A stretch of DNA of 64,000 bases. It comes from Streptococcus ovuberis (GTDB taxonomy: Bacteria > Bacillota > Bacilli > Lactobacillales > Streptococcaceae). The stretch's first letter is position 1. Each line of letters starts with the position of its first letter. Shown in pieces: positions 1 to 11,159 of the stretch. The notes under the pieces are model-generated. The model had not been told where the DNA came from. It did not search any database and was given only the letters and a program-made list of their open reading frames with translations. Where the stretch lies: assembly GCF_012396585.1 (NCBI RefSeq), contig NZ_JAAXPR010000005.1, forward strand, positions 99,123 through 163,122, given 5' to 3'. Position numbers and translations under genes: made by a program.

Positions 1-1
1 T

Positions 2-355
2 CAATATGCAGCGATAGAGGCTCTGACAGGGAATCAAGATTCTGTAGAAGAGATGCGCCTAGCCTTTGAGGAACGCCTCAATACAATTTACCCCCTTCTT
101 TCAGAAATTCCTGGTTTTAAGGTCATTAAACCCCAAGGCGCCTTTTACTTATTCCCAGATGTTTCGGAAGCAATGACGCTAAAAGGGTTTACAGATGTTA
201 CAGCTTTTACAGATGCGATCCTAGAGGAAACAGGTGTAGCGGTCGTGACAGGAGATGGTTTTGGAGCTCCTTCCAATATCCGCTTAAGTTATGCCACGGA
301 TATTGATACCTTGAAGGAAGTGGTGAAACGACTGAAAAAATACATGGAAGGCTAA
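2..355 (+). CDS. aspC: Pyridoxal-phosphate aminotransferase, C-terminal part (aspartate aminotransferase type)
   Basis: The reading frame is open from the window edge (first full codon at 2), so only the last 117 residues are present. They match the small C-terminal domain of class I/II PLP aminotransferases: KPQGAFYLFPDVS, a GVAVVTGDGFG segment, and IRLSYATD, whose Arg normally binds the substrate carboxylate. The PLP lysine lies outside the window. The gene is followed 68 bp later by asnS, the usual streptococcal aspC-asnS order, which supports aspartate aminotransferase rather than another class I enzyme. Confidence 0.85.
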   Translation, partial: QYAAIEALTGNQDSVEEMRLAFEERLNTIYPLLSEIPGFKVIKPQGAFYLFPDVSEAMTLKGFTDVTAFTDAILEETGVAVVTGDGFGAPSNIRLSYATDIDTLKEVVKRLKKYMEG

Positions 356-423
356 TTTTGGGCTAGTTTCTAAAATAGGCTGAGTGTAAATAAGAAACGA
401 AAACATTATAGAAAAGAGAAGTT

Positions 424-1770
424 ATGTCAAGAAAACTCATTACCATCAACCAAGTGAGTCAGTATGTCGGCCAAGAAGTGACCATCGGTAGCTGGGTAGC
501 CAACAAATCAGGCAAGGGCAAGATTGCTTTTTTGCAACTGCGTGACGGGACCGCCTTTTTCCAAGCCGTCGCTTTCAAGCCAAACTTTATCGAAAAATTC
601 GGTGAAGAAGAAGGAACAGCCAGGTTTGACCTCATCAAACGCTTGAGCCAAGAAAGTTCTGTTTACGTGACGGGTATTGTCAAAGAAGACGATCGGTCTA
701 AATTCGGCTACGAGCTGGATATCACGGACATCGAGCTGATTGGTGATAGCCAAGACTACCCGATTACGCCAAAAGAGCACGGCACGGACTTCCTTATGGA
801 CAATCGCCACCTCTGGCTACGTTCGCGCAAGCAGGTGGCCATTCAGCAAATCCGCAATGCCATCATCTATGCGACCTATGACTTCTTTGATCAAAATGGC
901 TTTATCAAGTTTGACAGCCCGATTTTATCAGGGAATGCAGCAGAAGACTCAACAGAGCTTTTTGAAACGGACTATTTTGGTCAGCCAGCTTACTTGAGCC
1001 AGTCTGGTCAGCTCTACTTAGAAGCTGGTGCCATGGCACTGGGGCGTGTGTTTGACTTTGGTCCTGTATTCCGTGCAGAAAAATCCAAAACCCGTCGTCA
1101 CTTGACCGAGTTCTGGATGATGGATGCAGAGTATTCTTTCCTGACGCATGATGAATCTCTGGACTTGCAAGAAGCCTATGTCAAAGCCCTTATCCAGGGG
1201 GTTATCGACCGTGCACCGCAGGCTCTTGAAACTCTTGAGCGGGATGTGGACTTGCTGAAATCCTACATCGACCAGCCCTTCAAGCGGGTGTCTTATGACG
1301 ATGCGGTGACGCTTCTGCAAGCTCATGAACATGATGAAGATGCTGATTATGAGCACATGGAGCACGGGGATGACTTTGGTTCACCACATGAAACCTGGAT
1401 TTCAAACTACTTTGGGGTACCGACCTTTATCGTCAACTACCCAGCTAGCTTCAAGGCCTTCTACATGAAGCCAGTTCCAGGAAATCCTGAGCGCGTGCTC
1501 TGTGCCGACCTTTTGGCACCAGAAGGCTATGGGGAAATCATCGGGGGCTCTATGCGTGAGGATGACTACGAGGCACTGGTTGCTAAGATGGATGCTCTCG
1601 GCATGGACAAGTCAGAGTACGAGTTCTACCTTGACCTTCGCAAGTACGGCTCAGTGCCACATGGTGGTTTCGGGATTGGTATCGAGCGAATGGTTACCTT
1701 TGTCGCAGGAACCAAGCACATCCGCGAAGCCATTCCATTCCCACGGATGTTACACCGGATTAAGCCGTAG
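424..1770 (+). CDS. asnS: Asparaginyl-tRNA synthetase
   Basis: Class IIb aminoacyl-tRNA synthetase of 448 residues, the full family length; it charges tRNA-Asn with asparagine in the cytoplasm. An N-terminal OB-fold anticodon-binding domain (about 10-110) is followed by the class II catalytic core. Motif 2 is visible as [19 protein letters not shown], and motif 3 near the end as [10 protein letters not shown]. The start ATG at 424 follows a purine-rich aaaagagaag ribosome site. It lies downstream of the aspC-type gene, linking aspartate/asparagine metabolism and charging. No lesions are seen. Confidence 0.97.
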   Translation: MSRKLITINQVSQYVGQEVTIGSWVANKSGKGKIAFLQLRDGTAFFQAVAFKPNFIEKFGEEEGTARFDLIKRLSQESSVYVTGIVKEDDRSKFGYELDITDIELIGDSQDYPITPKEHGTDFLMDNRHLWLRSRKQVAIQQIRNAIIYATYDFFDQNGFIKFDSPILSGNAAEDSTELFETDYFGQPAYLSQSGQLYLEAGAMALGRVFDFGPVFRAEKSKTRRHLTEFWMMDAEYSFLTHDESLDLQEAYVKALIQGVIDRAPQALETLERDVDLLKSYIDQPFKRVSYDDAVTLLQAHEHDEDADYEHMEHGDDFGSPHETWISNYFGVPTFIVNYPASFKAFYMKPVPGNPERVLCADLLAPEGYGEIIGGSMREDDYEALVAKMDALGMDKSEYEFYLDLRKYGSVPHGGFGIGIERMVTFVAGTKHIREAIPFPRMLHRIKP

Positions 1771-1848
1771 GAAAATCGGCGAAGCATGGGTGCGGCGCTA
1801 TTCTCAGGAAACAAAGTCTTTCTTGAAAATGGGTAGTCAGCCTTTGAG

Positions 1849-1901
1849 AGAGTGAAAAGAGATTGCAACCGAAAGAGTTCGATTTCTTCTCACTCTTTTT
1901 T
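1849..1901 (+). terminator. Rho-independent terminator after asnS
   Basis: An AGAGTGA arm at 1849-1855 pairs with TCACTCT at 1890-1896 and runs into a T tract. It lies 79 bp after the asnS stop. The remaining roughly 220 bases up to the convergent terminator at 2124 hold nothing I can recognise. Confidence 0.6.
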
Positions 1902-2123
1902 GTTTGGTTCGAGCTTAGACAGTTTAGTCTAGGAATGGGATACTACTGAACTAGTCAGCTATCTGATAGCTCTTCAAAAAATTTCAGAACCTTTTAAAGT
2001 CAAAGAGGTATCTGTATTTCTCGTCTCAAGAATACTTCCTCAGTGAGATTTGAGTTCTTCTGGGGATTTTTGGATACGCGCCACAATCGATTTGACTAGA
2101 AATAGTAGATAATGTCAAGGCCT

Positions 2124-2154
2124 GATAAAAACCAGCCCCGAAATGGGAGCTGGT
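2124..2154 (-). terminator. Rho-independent terminator of the DUF975 gene
   Basis: Read on the minus strand, ACCAGCTCCC and GGGGCTGGT form a strong hairpin with a short ATTTC loop followed by TTTTT. It sits just beyond the stop codon of the minus-strand membrane-protein gene. Confidence 0.8.
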
Positions 2155-2160
2155 TAGCTT

Positions 2161-2988
2161 CTAAAATGGGTTGGAAAACGGCACACCATCTGTTTCAGTA
2201 ACATTTTGAGTGCTATTTTCTTTGAGTTTTTGGTAAAAAATCGCTCGAGCGGTTGTGATGTAGGGAATAACATAGATGGCTGCTAGGCCGAAAGTCACTC
2301 CAACTAAAATCCACCAACCGATAAAACTAAATTCTAGCCAGAACAGTTTCTTTTTGTAGCCTTTCATTAGGTTTCGACTCTCTGTGATAGCATTAGTCGC
2401 ACCACTATAAGTATTTGACGCAAGCTGATCCCAAAGCGTAAAATGCGCCATAGCATAGCTAAAGCTTTTAGTGATAACAGGCAGAAAGCAGAGAATTCCT
2501 AGCAGCATTGTCACAATCAGGAATGGAAGAAGACTGGTTACCCCGTTTACAATCATCAGTTGAGTTAAGATTTCGATCATGACTACAAACATAAGGTAAG
2601 AGGGAATCGTCCACAAGAAGAGGAAGAGCCCCTTTATAAATAAAACGGCAAAGGCTTTGCTAAAGAGCGTTTCTTTAAAGGCAAGCAAGGAATCCTTAAA
2701 ACTGACTTTAGTTGACTGATTACGATAACTGTTTAATATCGTCCAACTGACACTGACCTGGATAAAACTTCCCAGAATAGCAAGTGTCAACAAAAAGATA
2801 CTGCCACCTAGTAAACGAGTTGCCTCTTGAGCCGTCAATCCAGTTTCGTTAAGATTTCGGATTTCTTGTGCTAATCGTGTGATGAACTGAAAGATGAAGA
2901 TGAGAATTGGTAAACTAAAGAGGGTGTATTTTCCCTTTAAATGGGCTAGTAGGCGACGAGCTTCAGCTCTAATATCATAATTTTCCAT
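2161..2988 (-). CDS. DUF975 family integral membrane protein
   Basis: A 275-residue polytopic membrane protein. The N-terminus MENYDIRAEARRLLAHLKGKY is the typical start of DUF975 proteins, in which a basic amphipathic segment precedes the first membrane helix. About six hydrophobic segments follow (near residues 22-40, 62-85, 110-135, 145-180, 225-250), with a conserved-looking loop ESRNLMKGYKKKLFWLEFSF late in the protein. The family has no established function. It is a single-gene transcription unit on the minus strand between asnS and tgt, with its own terminator. Confidence 0.8.
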   Translation of the reverse strand: MENYDIRAEARRLLAHLKGKYTLFSLPILIFIFQFITRLAQEIRNLNETGLTAQEATRLLGGSIFLLTLAILGSFIQVSVSWTILNSYRNQSTKVSFKDSLLAFKETLFSKAFAVLFIKGLFLFLWTIPSYLMFVVMIEILTQLMIVNGVTSLLPFLIVTMLLGILCFLPVITKSFSYAMAHFTLWDQLASNTYSGATNAITESRNLMKGYKKKLFWLEFSFIGWWILVGVTFGLAAIYVIPYITTARAIFYQKLKENSTQNVTETDGVPFSNPF

Positions 2989-3103
2989 AAAACCTCACTT
3001 TCAGTACTCATTATAGCAAAAATCTGCCATCGCGAAAACCTTATTAATCAGAAATATGGTATAATCAAATCTGTATTAAATCAACTAGGACTGTTTTTCC
3101 TAG

Positions 3104-4258
<1,155 letters not shown>

Positions 4259-4361
4259 GTTTTTTTAGAAAAATGGCAGAGCGTGGCGCCAACTGACAGT
4301 CCAGCCAAATAGGCTAAAAGAAGAGCCTGACAAGCACGAAGACAAATAGGAGGAGCTTGCC

Positions 4362-4868
4362 ATGATAGACTACCGTAAACTCACTCTAGCCGACCAAGCA
4401 GTCTACAGAAGTTTTGAAGCTGCCATGCTTGAGGATAAGAAAAAGAACCCTTTCGTTGAGTGGTGGCAAGTAGAAGATTTTGTACGATTTGTGAGCATGA
4501 GTGGCCAGTCAGAAACCAAGCAGGAGGGTCAGGCTTGGTCGCCTTATACCCGTTACTTTGCCTTTGTAGGGGAGGAGGTTGTCGGTTTTGTCATCTGTTT
4601 CTGGGAACTGGACCACCCAGACTGTCTTAAACTTGGGCATGTGGGCTATATGGTGGCACCTGCTTATCGCCGTCAAGGAATAGCCAGTCAGCTGCTGGCC
4701 GTTGCTCTTGAGCGCTACCAACAACGCCAAGTCTCTTCGATTCTGATTGTGACCCATGAGGACAACTGGCCTTGCCGTCATCTGGTGGAAAAACAGAGCG
4801 GTGACTTGCTAGGACTTGAGGAACTCTACACCTCGGCGACACCTTTTGTGCGGCACGCCATCGATTAA
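4362..4868 (+). CDS. GNAT family N-acetyltransferase
   Basis: 168 residues with the GNAT acetyl-CoA fold. The motif A region GHVGYMVAPAYRRQGIASQLL carries the Q/RxxGxA pyrophosphate-binding signature (about residues 89-110). The substrate cannot be told from sequence. Ribosome site taggaggag precedes ATG 4362. It is followed 16 bp later by a P-loop kinase-like gene and probably shares its transcript. A second distantly similar GNAT lies at 11626. Confidence 0.85.
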   Translation: MIDYRKLTLADQAVYRSFEAAMLEDKKKNPFVEWWQVEDFVRFVSMSGQSETKQEGQAWSPYTRYFAFVGEEVVGFVICFWELDHPDCLKLGHVGYMVAPAYRRQGIASQLLAVALERYQQRQVSSILIVTHEDNWPCRHLVEKQSGDLLGLEELYTSATPFVRHAID

Positions 4869-4884
4869 AAACAGAGAGGATCTT

Positions 4885-5541
4885 ATGATGTCATCAGATT
4901 TTTTTAAGAACATCGCAGAGCAGCTCAGCGATGGCAAGCGGCACACGGTGCGTATCTATGGTCACGGGGCTTCTGGCAAATCAACCTTAGCAGCTGGGCT
5001 ATTGACCTACCTCAACCCAGAGCAGGTCAACCTCATCGAAACCGATGCCTATATCATTGACGGTCAGCTCCGACAGCTGGTTCGGCCTGCGAATGCACCG
5101 CATCAGAAAGTGACCGCTTCTATGCCTGTCTCTCACGAACTAGCGAGCCTGACGCGAGATATTCAAGCCCTACAAAAGGGCATGGATATCCTGACCATCG
5201 ACTGCTCGCCTTGGGCGCCGCAGCAGGTCTTGACGGGGAGCAAACCGATTCTGATCGTGGAGGGCATGTCCTCGGCCTTTTTGGACAAATCACTTTTTGA
5301 CCTGTCTATCGCCTGCTATACCGATCCCGAGACCGAGTTGACTAGGCGTTTGGCGCGGGATGTGGCTCATCGTGGCCGAGTTCCTGAATTTGTTTTGCAA
5401 ACGCATCAGGCGCGTCGTCAGCAGTACGAGACCTATTTGGAACCGCTGATTAAGGCAGCAGATGTTGTCGTCAATCAATCGAACAATCAGTTTACTGTGG
5501 AAACGGGGAATATACGGATTCTTCATCCACTCAGGCAATAG
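4885..5541 (+). CDS. Uridine kinase-like P-loop protein
   Basis: 218 residues. The Walker A loop GHGASGKST (about residues 27-35) and the later PILIVEGMSSAFLD strand resemble the uridine kinase/phosphoribulokinase family. An upstream in-frame ATG at 4816 overlaps the acetyltransferase, but ATG 4885 has the agagagga ribosome site at the right distance and is preferred. The true substrate is unknown; the protein is divergent from bona fide Udk and could be another nucleoside or sugar kinase. It forms a small operon with the preceding GNAT gene. Confidence 0.7.
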   Translation: MMSSDFFKNIAEQLSDGKRHTVRIYGHGASGKSTLAAGLLTYLNPEQVNLIETDAYIIDGQLRQLVRPANAPHQKVTASMPVSHELASLTRDIQALQKGMDILTIDCSPWAPQQVLTGSKPILIVEGMSSAFLDKSLFDLSIACYTDPETELTRRLARDVAHRGRVPEFVLQTHQARRQQYETYLEPLIKAADVVVNQSNNQFTVETGNIRILHPLRQ

Positions 5542-5665
5542 ACAGCGGATAGTTGGAAGGGGGACATTCAATCTCGAAAATCCCTAAAATGATTTTGAAA
5601 TCCTTTTCATTTTGAGAAAAATAAGGTATAATAAGGTTGAATTTTCAGGAAATAAGGAGAAAACC

Positions 5666-6622
5666 ATGTCTAAAAAAATTATCGGTATTGATCTTGGTGG
5701 CACATCTGTTAAGCTGGCTATCTTGACTCAAGAAGGAGAAATCCAGGAGAAGTGGTCTATTGCGACTAATATCTTAGACGAGGGGAGTCATATTGTTCCA
5801 GACATTATTGAATCTATTCAGAATAAACTGGCTAGTCACGGTTTGACCAAAGATGATTTCTTGGGGATTGGTATGGGGTCTCCTGGTGTTGTAGACAGCA
5901 AGGCTGGTACCGTCATCGGAGCTTACAATCTCAACTGGAAAACCCTCCAACCCATTAAGGAGCAGATCGAAGGTGCATTGGGTATTCCGTTTTTCATCGA
6001 CAATGACGCCAACGTTGCTGCCTTGGGTGAGCGTTGGGTCGGTGCAGGTGAAAACAATCCCGATGTTGTTTTCATGACTTTGGGAACAGGTGTTGGTGGT
6101 GGCGTCATCGCTGGTGGAAACCTGATTCATGGTGTGGCAGGTGCTGGTGGTGAGTTGGGACACATCACGGTTGATTTTGAAGCACCTTTTGATTGTACCT
6201 GTGGTAAGAAAGGGTGCTTAGAGACAGTGGCTTCTGCGACAGGTATTGTCAACTTAGCTCGGCGGTTTGCGGACACCTATGCAGGTGATTCCAAACTCAA
6301 GGTACTTGTGGACGATGGGCAGGATGTGACGGCCAAGGATGTCTTTGATTTAGCCAAAGAAGGCGATGCGCTTGCCTTGATGGTGTATCGACAGTTTGCC
6401 CACTATCTGGGGACATCCTGTGCCAATATTGCCAGCGTTCTTAATCCAGCTTACATCGTTATCGGTGGAGGTGTGTCTGCTGCAGGAGAATTTCTACTTG
6501 ACGGTGTGCGCAAGGTCTTTGAGGAAAATAGCTTCCCACAAATTCGTACCTCCACTAAGCTCTCCTTGGCAACTCTCGGCAATGACGCAGGAGTCATCGG
6601 AGCAGCTTCTCTGGTACTCTAA
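5666..6622 (+). CDS. glcK: Glucokinase, ROK family
   Basis: 318 residues. ATP-dependent phosphorylation of glucose to glucose-6-phosphate. The phosphate-binding N-terminus GIDLGGTSVKLAI, the active-site region FIDNDANVAALGE, and the ROK zinc motif CTCGKKGCLET (three Cys plus the upstream GELGHI His) are all present. ATG 5666 is chosen because aaggaga lies 9 bp upstream; the frame extends upstream to 5612 but without ribosome site and into the promoter. A TATAAT at 5627-5632 is the likely -10. A terminator follows. Confidence 0.95.
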   Translation: MSKKIIGIDLGGTSVKLAILTQEGEIQEKWSIATNILDEGSHIVPDIIESIQNKLASHGLTKDDFLGIGMGSPGVVDSKAGTVIGAYNLNWKTLQPIKEQIEGALGIPFFIDNDANVAALGERWVGAGENNPDVVFMTLGTGVGGGVIAGGNLIHGVAGAGGELGHITVDFEAPFDCTCGKKGCLETVASATGIVNLARRFADTYAGDSKLKVLVDDGQDVTAKDVFDLAKEGDALALMVYRQFAHYLGTSCANIASVLNPAYIVIGGGVSAAGEFLLDGVRKVFEENSFPQIRTSTKLSLATLGNDAGVIGAASLVL

Positions 6623-6644
6623 GAAAAAATAGAAGAAAGATAGA

Positions 6645-6678
6645 ACTCCCTCTCCTTTAGTGATAAGGGAGTTTTGCT
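6645..6678 (+). terminator. Terminator after glcK
   Basis: AACTCCCT and AGGGAGTT arms enclose ctcctttagtgat and are followed by TTGCTTT. It separates glcK from the zinc-lipoprotein gene. Confidence 0.65.
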
Positions 6679-6709
6679 TTAGCTTTAGCATCATCGTAAA
6701 CGAAATGTC

Positions 6710-6737
6710 TTGACAAGAATTGATTAACTGGTAAAAT
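6710..6737 (+). promoter_or_regulatory. Promoter with AdcR-like zinc operator
   Basis: TTGACA at 6710-6715 and TAAAAT at 6732-6737 are 16 bp apart, with an extended TG before the -10. TTAACTGGTAAA at 6724-6735 matches the streptococcal AdcR consensus TTAACYRGTTAA at 11 of 12 positions and overlaps the -10, as expected for zinc-dependent repression of the zinc-binding lipoprotein downstream. Confidence 0.7.
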
Positions 6738-6763
6738 ATTAAGTAGGAAAGAGGCAGGTAACG

Positions 6764-8041
6764 ATGAAACGAACTAAGTTTTTTTTATTTTTAAGTTTAT
6801 GCTTTACGAGTTTATTATTTGGAGCTTGTCAGAACCAAAAGACGTCAGCTAAAAAAGAGGGATTGACGATTGTGACTAGTTTTTACCCCGTCTATGCCCT
6901 GACTCAATATGTCGCAGGGGACTTCAATGAGGTGCAGATGTTGCAATCACAGGCAGGCATTCATGGTTTTGAGCCATCGGCGACAGATGTTGCCAAAATT
7001 TATGAAGCCGATGTCTTTGTCTACCACTCCCATACCTTGGAAAATTGGGCTGGTGCATTAGAGCCTAATTTGAAAGGCTCTGATGTGACAGTGATCGAAG
7101 CGGCCGCAAGCATGTCCTTGGATCGAGTCAAGGGATTAGAGAATCTTGATCCAAAGCCAGATCAAGACGAAGCCAGTCTCTATGATCCTCATACTTGGAC
7201 AGATCCCATCAAAGCGGCAGAAGAAGCCCAAGTGATTGCGGATCGGTTATCAGAAATGGATCCGAAACACACAAAAAGCTATCAGGAGCGGGCACAAACA
7301 TTCACAGAACAAGCCCAGGCCTTGGTTGAGCAATATGAAAAAGCATTTGCTAAGGTAACTTCTAGGCATTTTGTAACCTCTCACACAGCATTTTCATATC
7401 TCGCCAAACGTTTTAACCTAGAACAATTAGGCATTGCAGGGATTTCAATAGAGCAGGAACCAACCTCGCGCCAGTTGGCTGAGATTGAGAGGTTTGTCAA
7501 GGAACATCAGGTTGGGATCATTTTTGTGGAACAAGGGGTCTCTCCCAAACTAGCTGAAACCGTCGCTCAAGCTACAGGAGCCGAATTGGGGACTTTAAGT
7601 CCGCTCGAAATTGATCCCCAAGATGGCCAAACTTATCTTGAAAATCTTGAAGAGAACCTCAAAATTCTACTTGCTTCGTTCCAAAAAACACCAAAAAACT
7701 CTTCTGGAACACTATCGGATCAACCTTCTCAACACACGGAAAAAGAATCGAAGACCATGGCTGAAATTGATCAGGAAGAGGGGATCTCAGCGGAACAGAT
7801 TGTGGTTAACATCACAGAAGATGGGTATGTGACTTCTCATGGGGACCATTATCATTTTTACAATGGCAAGGTGCCTTTTGACGCCCTCATTAGCCAGGAG
7901 TTGATCTGGACGGATGCAACTTATCAACTGGACAAGGCGGATATTGTCAATGAAGTCGAAGACGGCTACATTATCAAACGCCAAGATGCCTATTACCTTT
8001 ACCTCAGAGAAGGAAGTCAGAAAGTGCGTATTCGTCAATAA
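6764..8041 (+). CDS. Zinc-binding ABC lipoprotein (AdcA/Lmb type) fused to a histidine-triad domain
   Basis: 425 residues. Signal peptide with lipobox LFGAC (Cys22 lipidated). Residues 33-305 form a cluster A-I metal-binding protein: zinc ligands expected at His67 (GIHGFEPS), His143 (DPHTW) and His207 (TSHTAF), plus an acidic residue near 282 (SPLEID). The long His-rich loop of AdcA is absent, so the core is closer to AdcAII/Lmb. A linker rich in Ser, Gln and Glu leads to a C-terminal domain with HGDHYH (359-364), the HxxHxH motif of streptococcal Pht proteins. Lmb proteins usually end near 306 residues and Pht is a separate neighbouring gene; here the two are one chain. Likely captures zinc for the Adc importer, encoded elsewhere. 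Confidence 0.88.
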   Translation: MKRTKFFLFLSLCFTSLLFGACQNQKTSAKKEGLTIVTSFYPVYALTQYVAGDFNEVQMLQSQAGIHGFEPSATDVAKIYEADVFVYHSHTLENWAGALEPNLKGSDVTVIEAAASMSLDRVKGLENLDPKPDQDEASLYDPHTWTDPIKAAEEAQVIADRLSEMDPKHTKSYQERAQTFTEQAQALVEQYEKAFAKVTSRHFVTSHTAFSYLAKRFNLEQLGIAGISIEQEPTSRQLAEIERFVKEHQVGIIFVEQGVSPKLAETVAQATGAELGTLSPLEIDPQDGQTYLENLEENLKILLASFQKTPKNSSGTLSDQPSQHTEKESKTMAEIDQEEGISAEQIVVNITEDGYVTSHGDHYHFYNGKVPFDALISQELIWTDATYQLDKADIVNEVEDGYIIKRQDAYYLYLREGSQKVRIRQ

Positions 8042-8075
8042 GAAATTTTCATAGGAAAAGTTAGAATATAAGCGG

Positions 8076-8100
8076 ACTAGGGGCTGGACTCCTAGTTTTT
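8076..8100 (+). terminator. Terminator after the zinc lipoprotein gene
   Basis: ACTAGG at 8076-8081 pairs with CCTAGT at 8091-8096, followed by TTTT. No other feature is seen in the next 170 bases until the SigX box. Confidence 0.75.
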
Positions 8101-8274
8101 CATTTGGATCAAGACAACAATCTGAATCAACCTGTTAGAGTTAGGAGATGAGAATGGTTTCGCTTCAAAATTGATCTTTCGACATTGCAATGGATATTAG
8201 AGACCTTAATGGGTTTCAGTCAAACGTCGTTACAGAATCCCTCATTGATGGAACGTGGAAAAAAAGAAACTGAT

Positions 8275-8282
8275 TACGAATA
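8275..8282 (+). promoter_or_regulatory. CIN-box (SigX/ComX competence promoter) of coiA
   Basis: TACGAATA is an exact match to the streptococcal cin/com-box recognised by the alternative sigma factor SigX. It lies 20 bp before the coiA start codon with a ggagg ribosome site between, so coiA is expected to be a late competence gene here. Confidence 0.85.
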
Positions 8283-8301
8283 AAGAATTGGAGGATTTAT
8301 T

Positions 8302-9294
8302 ATGTTAGTAGCGTTTGATCAAGATCAGAATCTGGTGAATACAGTAACAGCAACCATTTCAAAAAGACAAGGACCGTTTACTTGCCCAGGCTGTGGGTCT
8401 CAATTGCGATTGAAAAAAGGACGAGTGATGCGTCCTCATTTTGCCCATGTCAGCCTAGAGGCTTGTGACTTTCTGGCAGAGGCTGAATCTCTTGAACACC
8501 TAAGCCTTAAAGGAGATCTTTATCGCTGGGCTAGTCGGGCAGGGGATAGGGAAGTCTGGTTAGAAAAGCACCTGCCGACCATCGGTCAGGTGGCAGATAT
8601 TTTATTAGAGGGCAATATTGCTCTGGAAATCCAGTGTAGTCCACTATCTGCTAGCCGCTTGAGGGAACGGACAAGGGCTTATCGAGAGGCGGGTTACCAT
8701 GTGCTGTGGCTCTTGGGAGAGAAATTATGGTTGAAGGATACCGTTAGGTCTCTGCAAAAGGATTTTCTTTATTTCAGTCAGAATCGAGGCTTTCATCTGT
8801 GGGAGTTGGACCTCAAGAACCAGCTTATCCGCCTTAAATATCTTATCCATGAAGATCTTCACGGTCAAGTCCAGTGTCAGGAAGAGCTATTTGCGTTTGG
8901 AGACAAGGCGTTGCTAGATGTTTTACGCCAGCCTTTTGTTCAGCAGACAGTAGCCTCGTTTAAAGGGATTATGGACGAGGAGATCGTCTCCTATGTGGCC
9001 AAGCAGTTGCATTTTTGCACTCCTAAATGGATGGCTAAACAGGCTCTGGCCTATCAAGAAGGCCGAAATTTATTGACACAGACCAGGGATGACTTTTACC
9101 CTCAGATTGGCCTCATTCCTTTTACAGATTTTGCGCAGATTGGTGACAATCTCCTCCCTTATTATCAACAGTTTCGTGCCTATTATGAAAAACAGGAGGA
9201 CAAGTCAGTTCAGTTCCTGTATTCTCCTGCATTTTATGGTAAAATAGGAGCCATGGAGGATTTACACAATGGTAAAACAAAGAAACGAAATTGA
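8302..9294 (+). CDS. coiA: Competence protein CoiA
   Basis: 330 residues. CoiA is a late competence protein that promotes recombination of incoming DNA during transformation. The N-terminal zinc-finger-like [20 protein letters not shown] segment (about 31-50) is diagnostic, followed by the nuclease-like core ending [18 protein letters not shown] with the family ExQ-type motif. The gene sits directly behind an exact CIN-box and overlaps the 5' end of pepF by 26 bp, the order seen in other streptococci. It appears intact, consistent with a competence-capable ancestry. Confidence 0.93.
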   Translation: MLVAFDQDQNLVNTVTATISKRQGPFTCPGCGSQLRLKKGRVMRPHFAHVSLEACDFLAEAESLEHLSLKGDLYRWASRAGDREVWLEKHLPTIGQVADILLEGNIALEIQCSPLSASRLRERTRAYREAGYHVLWLLGEKLWLKDTVRSLQKDFLYFSQNRGFHLWELDLKNQLIRLKYLIHEDLHGQVQCQEELFAFGDKALLDVLRQPFVQQTVASFKGIMDEEIVSYVAKQLHFCTPKWMAKQALAYQEGRNLLTQTRDDFYPQIGLIPFTDFAQIGDNLLPYYQQFRAYYEKQEDKSVQFLYSPAFYGKIGAMEDLHNGKTKKRN

Positions 9295-11071
9295 CGAAAA
9301 GTACCAATGGGATTTGACCACAGTTTTTAAGACGGATAGCGATTGGGAGCAAGAGTTGAAGTCTTTGGAGATAGCGATCGAAGAAGCCCAAACTTTGGAA
9401 GGACGTTTGACACAGTCAGCGGCTGACTTGCTTGCGGTGACAGAGACCCAGCTAGCCTTGTCTCGTCGTTTGGAGAAACTCTACAGTTATGCGCACATGA
9501 GAAATGACCAAGATACACGAGAAGCCAAGTACCAAGAATTCAATGCAAAGGCGCTGAGTGTTTATGCGAAATTCAGCCAAGTTTTTGCCTTCTACGAGCC
9601 AGAGCTCTTAACTTTATCGGCAGAGACCTATGAGCAGTTTGTGGCAGAGGAGCCCGGTTTAGCTCTCTATGCGCATTACTTTGAGAAACTATTCCAAAAT
9701 AAGCCGCATATCCTATCTAAGGAAGAAGAAACGATCATCGCAGCGACCAGTGAGATTTTATCATCAGGTTCAGAGACCTTCTCTATCTTGAACAATGCTG
9801 ATTTAGAGTTCCCGATGGTTAAGGACGATAAGGGGCAAGAGGTCCAACTGACACATGGGAACTACATTACACTGGTCGAATCTAAAGATCGGGAAGTCAG
9901 AAAAGGTGCCTATGAGGCTATGTATGCTACCTACAAGCAGTTCCAGCACGTTTTCGCTAAGACCTTGCAGACAACTGTTAAAACCCATAACTTAACTGCT
10001 AATTTGCGTCATTTCCAATCAGCGCGTGAAGCAGCTTTGTCACGTAATTTTGTCCCAGAATCAGTTTACGATAGTTTGGTATCAGCGGTTAATAAGCACT
10101 TGCCACTGTTGCATCGGTATGTGAAATTGCGCCAAGAGGTCTTGGGACTTGATGAGCTTAAAATGTATGACATGTATGCGTCTTTGGCCGAGACAGAGCT
10201 TTCTTATACTTATGAAGAAGCTTTAGTTAAGTCTGAAGAAGCCTTGGCTATTTTGGGAGACGATTATCTTAGCCGTGTGAAAAAAGCCTTTGCTGAGCGT
10301 TGGATTGATGTTCATGAAAATGCTGGCAAACGTTCAGGAGCCTATTCTGGTGGTTGCTATGATTCTAATGCCTTTATGTTGCTCAACTGGCAGGATAATT
10401 TGAATAACCTTTTCACCTTGGTGCATGAAACAGGTCATTCGATGCACTCTAGTTATACACGTGAGAACCAGCCTTACGTTTATGGAGATTATTCTATCTT
10501 CTTGGCTGAGATAGCGTCAACCACTAATGAGAATCTCCTGACCGAGCATTTGCTCAACGAAGTAGAGGATGATGCGACGCGCTTTGCCATCTTGAACCAC
10601 TACTTGGATGGTTTCCGAGCAACCATTTTCCGTCAAACTCAGTTTGCCGAGTTCGAACAGGCCATTCATCAGGCAGACCAGAAGGGAGAGGTCTTGACTA
10701 GCGAATTTCTCAATACCCTTTATGCAGAAATGAATGAGAAATATTACGGTCTTTCTAAAGAAGACAATCCCGAAATCCAGTACGAGTGGGCACGGATTCC
10801 GCATTTCTACTATGATTATTATGTTTTCCAGTACTCAACTGGTTTTGCGGCAGCGACTGCCTTGGCAGATAAAATCATCAACGGTAGCTCAGAAGATAAG
10901 GAAAACTACATCGCTTACTTGAGTGCAGGACGCTCTGATTATCCGTTAGAAATTATGAAAAAAGCTGGTGTTGACATGAGCCAAGAAGATTACCTTAACG
11001 ACGCCTTCAAGGTCTTTGAACGCCGATTGGATGAATTGGAAGCCCTCATTAAAAAAGGCGCGCATAAATAA
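9269..11071 (+). CDS. pepF: Oligoendopeptidase F (M3B zinc peptidase)
   Basis: 600 residues, full length. The zinc-binding [11 protein letters not shown] (HExGH motif) lies around residue 390, with the downstream glutamate in [11 protein letters not shown]. It degrades intracellular oligopeptides. ATG 9269 overlaps coiA in another frame, so the two are translationally coupled and pepF may also be induced in competence. No sign of truncation. A strong hairpin terminator follows at 11096. Confidence 0.95.
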   Translation: MVKQRNEIDEKYQWDLTTVFKTDSDWEQELKSLEIAIEEAQTLEGRLTQSAADLLAVTETQLALSRRLEKLYSYAHMRNDQDTREAKYQEFNAKALSVYAKFSQVFAFYEPELLTLSAETYEQFVAEEPGLALYAHYFEKLFQNKPHILSKEEETIIAATSEILSSGSETFSILNNADLEFPMVKDDKGQEVQLTHGNYITLVESKDREVRKGAYEAMYATYKQFQHVFAKTLQTTVKTHNLTANLRHFQSAREAALSRNFVPESVYDSLVSAVNKHLPLLHRYVKLRQEVLGLDELKMYDMYASLAETELSYTYEEALVKSEEALAILGDDYLSRVKKAFAERWIDVHENAGKRSGAYSGGCYDSNAFMLLNWQDNLNNLFTLVHETGHSMHSSYTRENQPYVYGDYSIFLAEIASTTNENLLTEHLLNEVEDDATRFAILNHYLDGFRATIFRQTQFAEFEQAIHQADQKGEVLTSEFLNTLYAEMNEKYYGLSKEDNPEIQYEWARIPHFYYDYYVFQYSTGFAAATALADKIINGSSEDKENYIAYLSAGRSDYPLEIMKKAGVDMSQEDYLNDAFKVFERRLDELEALIKKGAHK

Positions 11072-11095
11072 GCTAGGCTTGGTAAGAGTAAGTTT

Positions 11096-11156
11096 AGATC
11101 GAAACGTTGTCACTATTTGAAATATCTTTCTGTGACAATCTTTCGATCTTTTCTTA
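11096..11156 (+). terminator. Terminator after pepF
   Basis: AGATCGAA at 11096-11103 and TTCGATCT at 11142-11149, with a second paired block TTGTCAC/GTGACAA inside, followed by TTTTCTT. Confidence 0.8.
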
Positions 11157-11159
11157 AAG

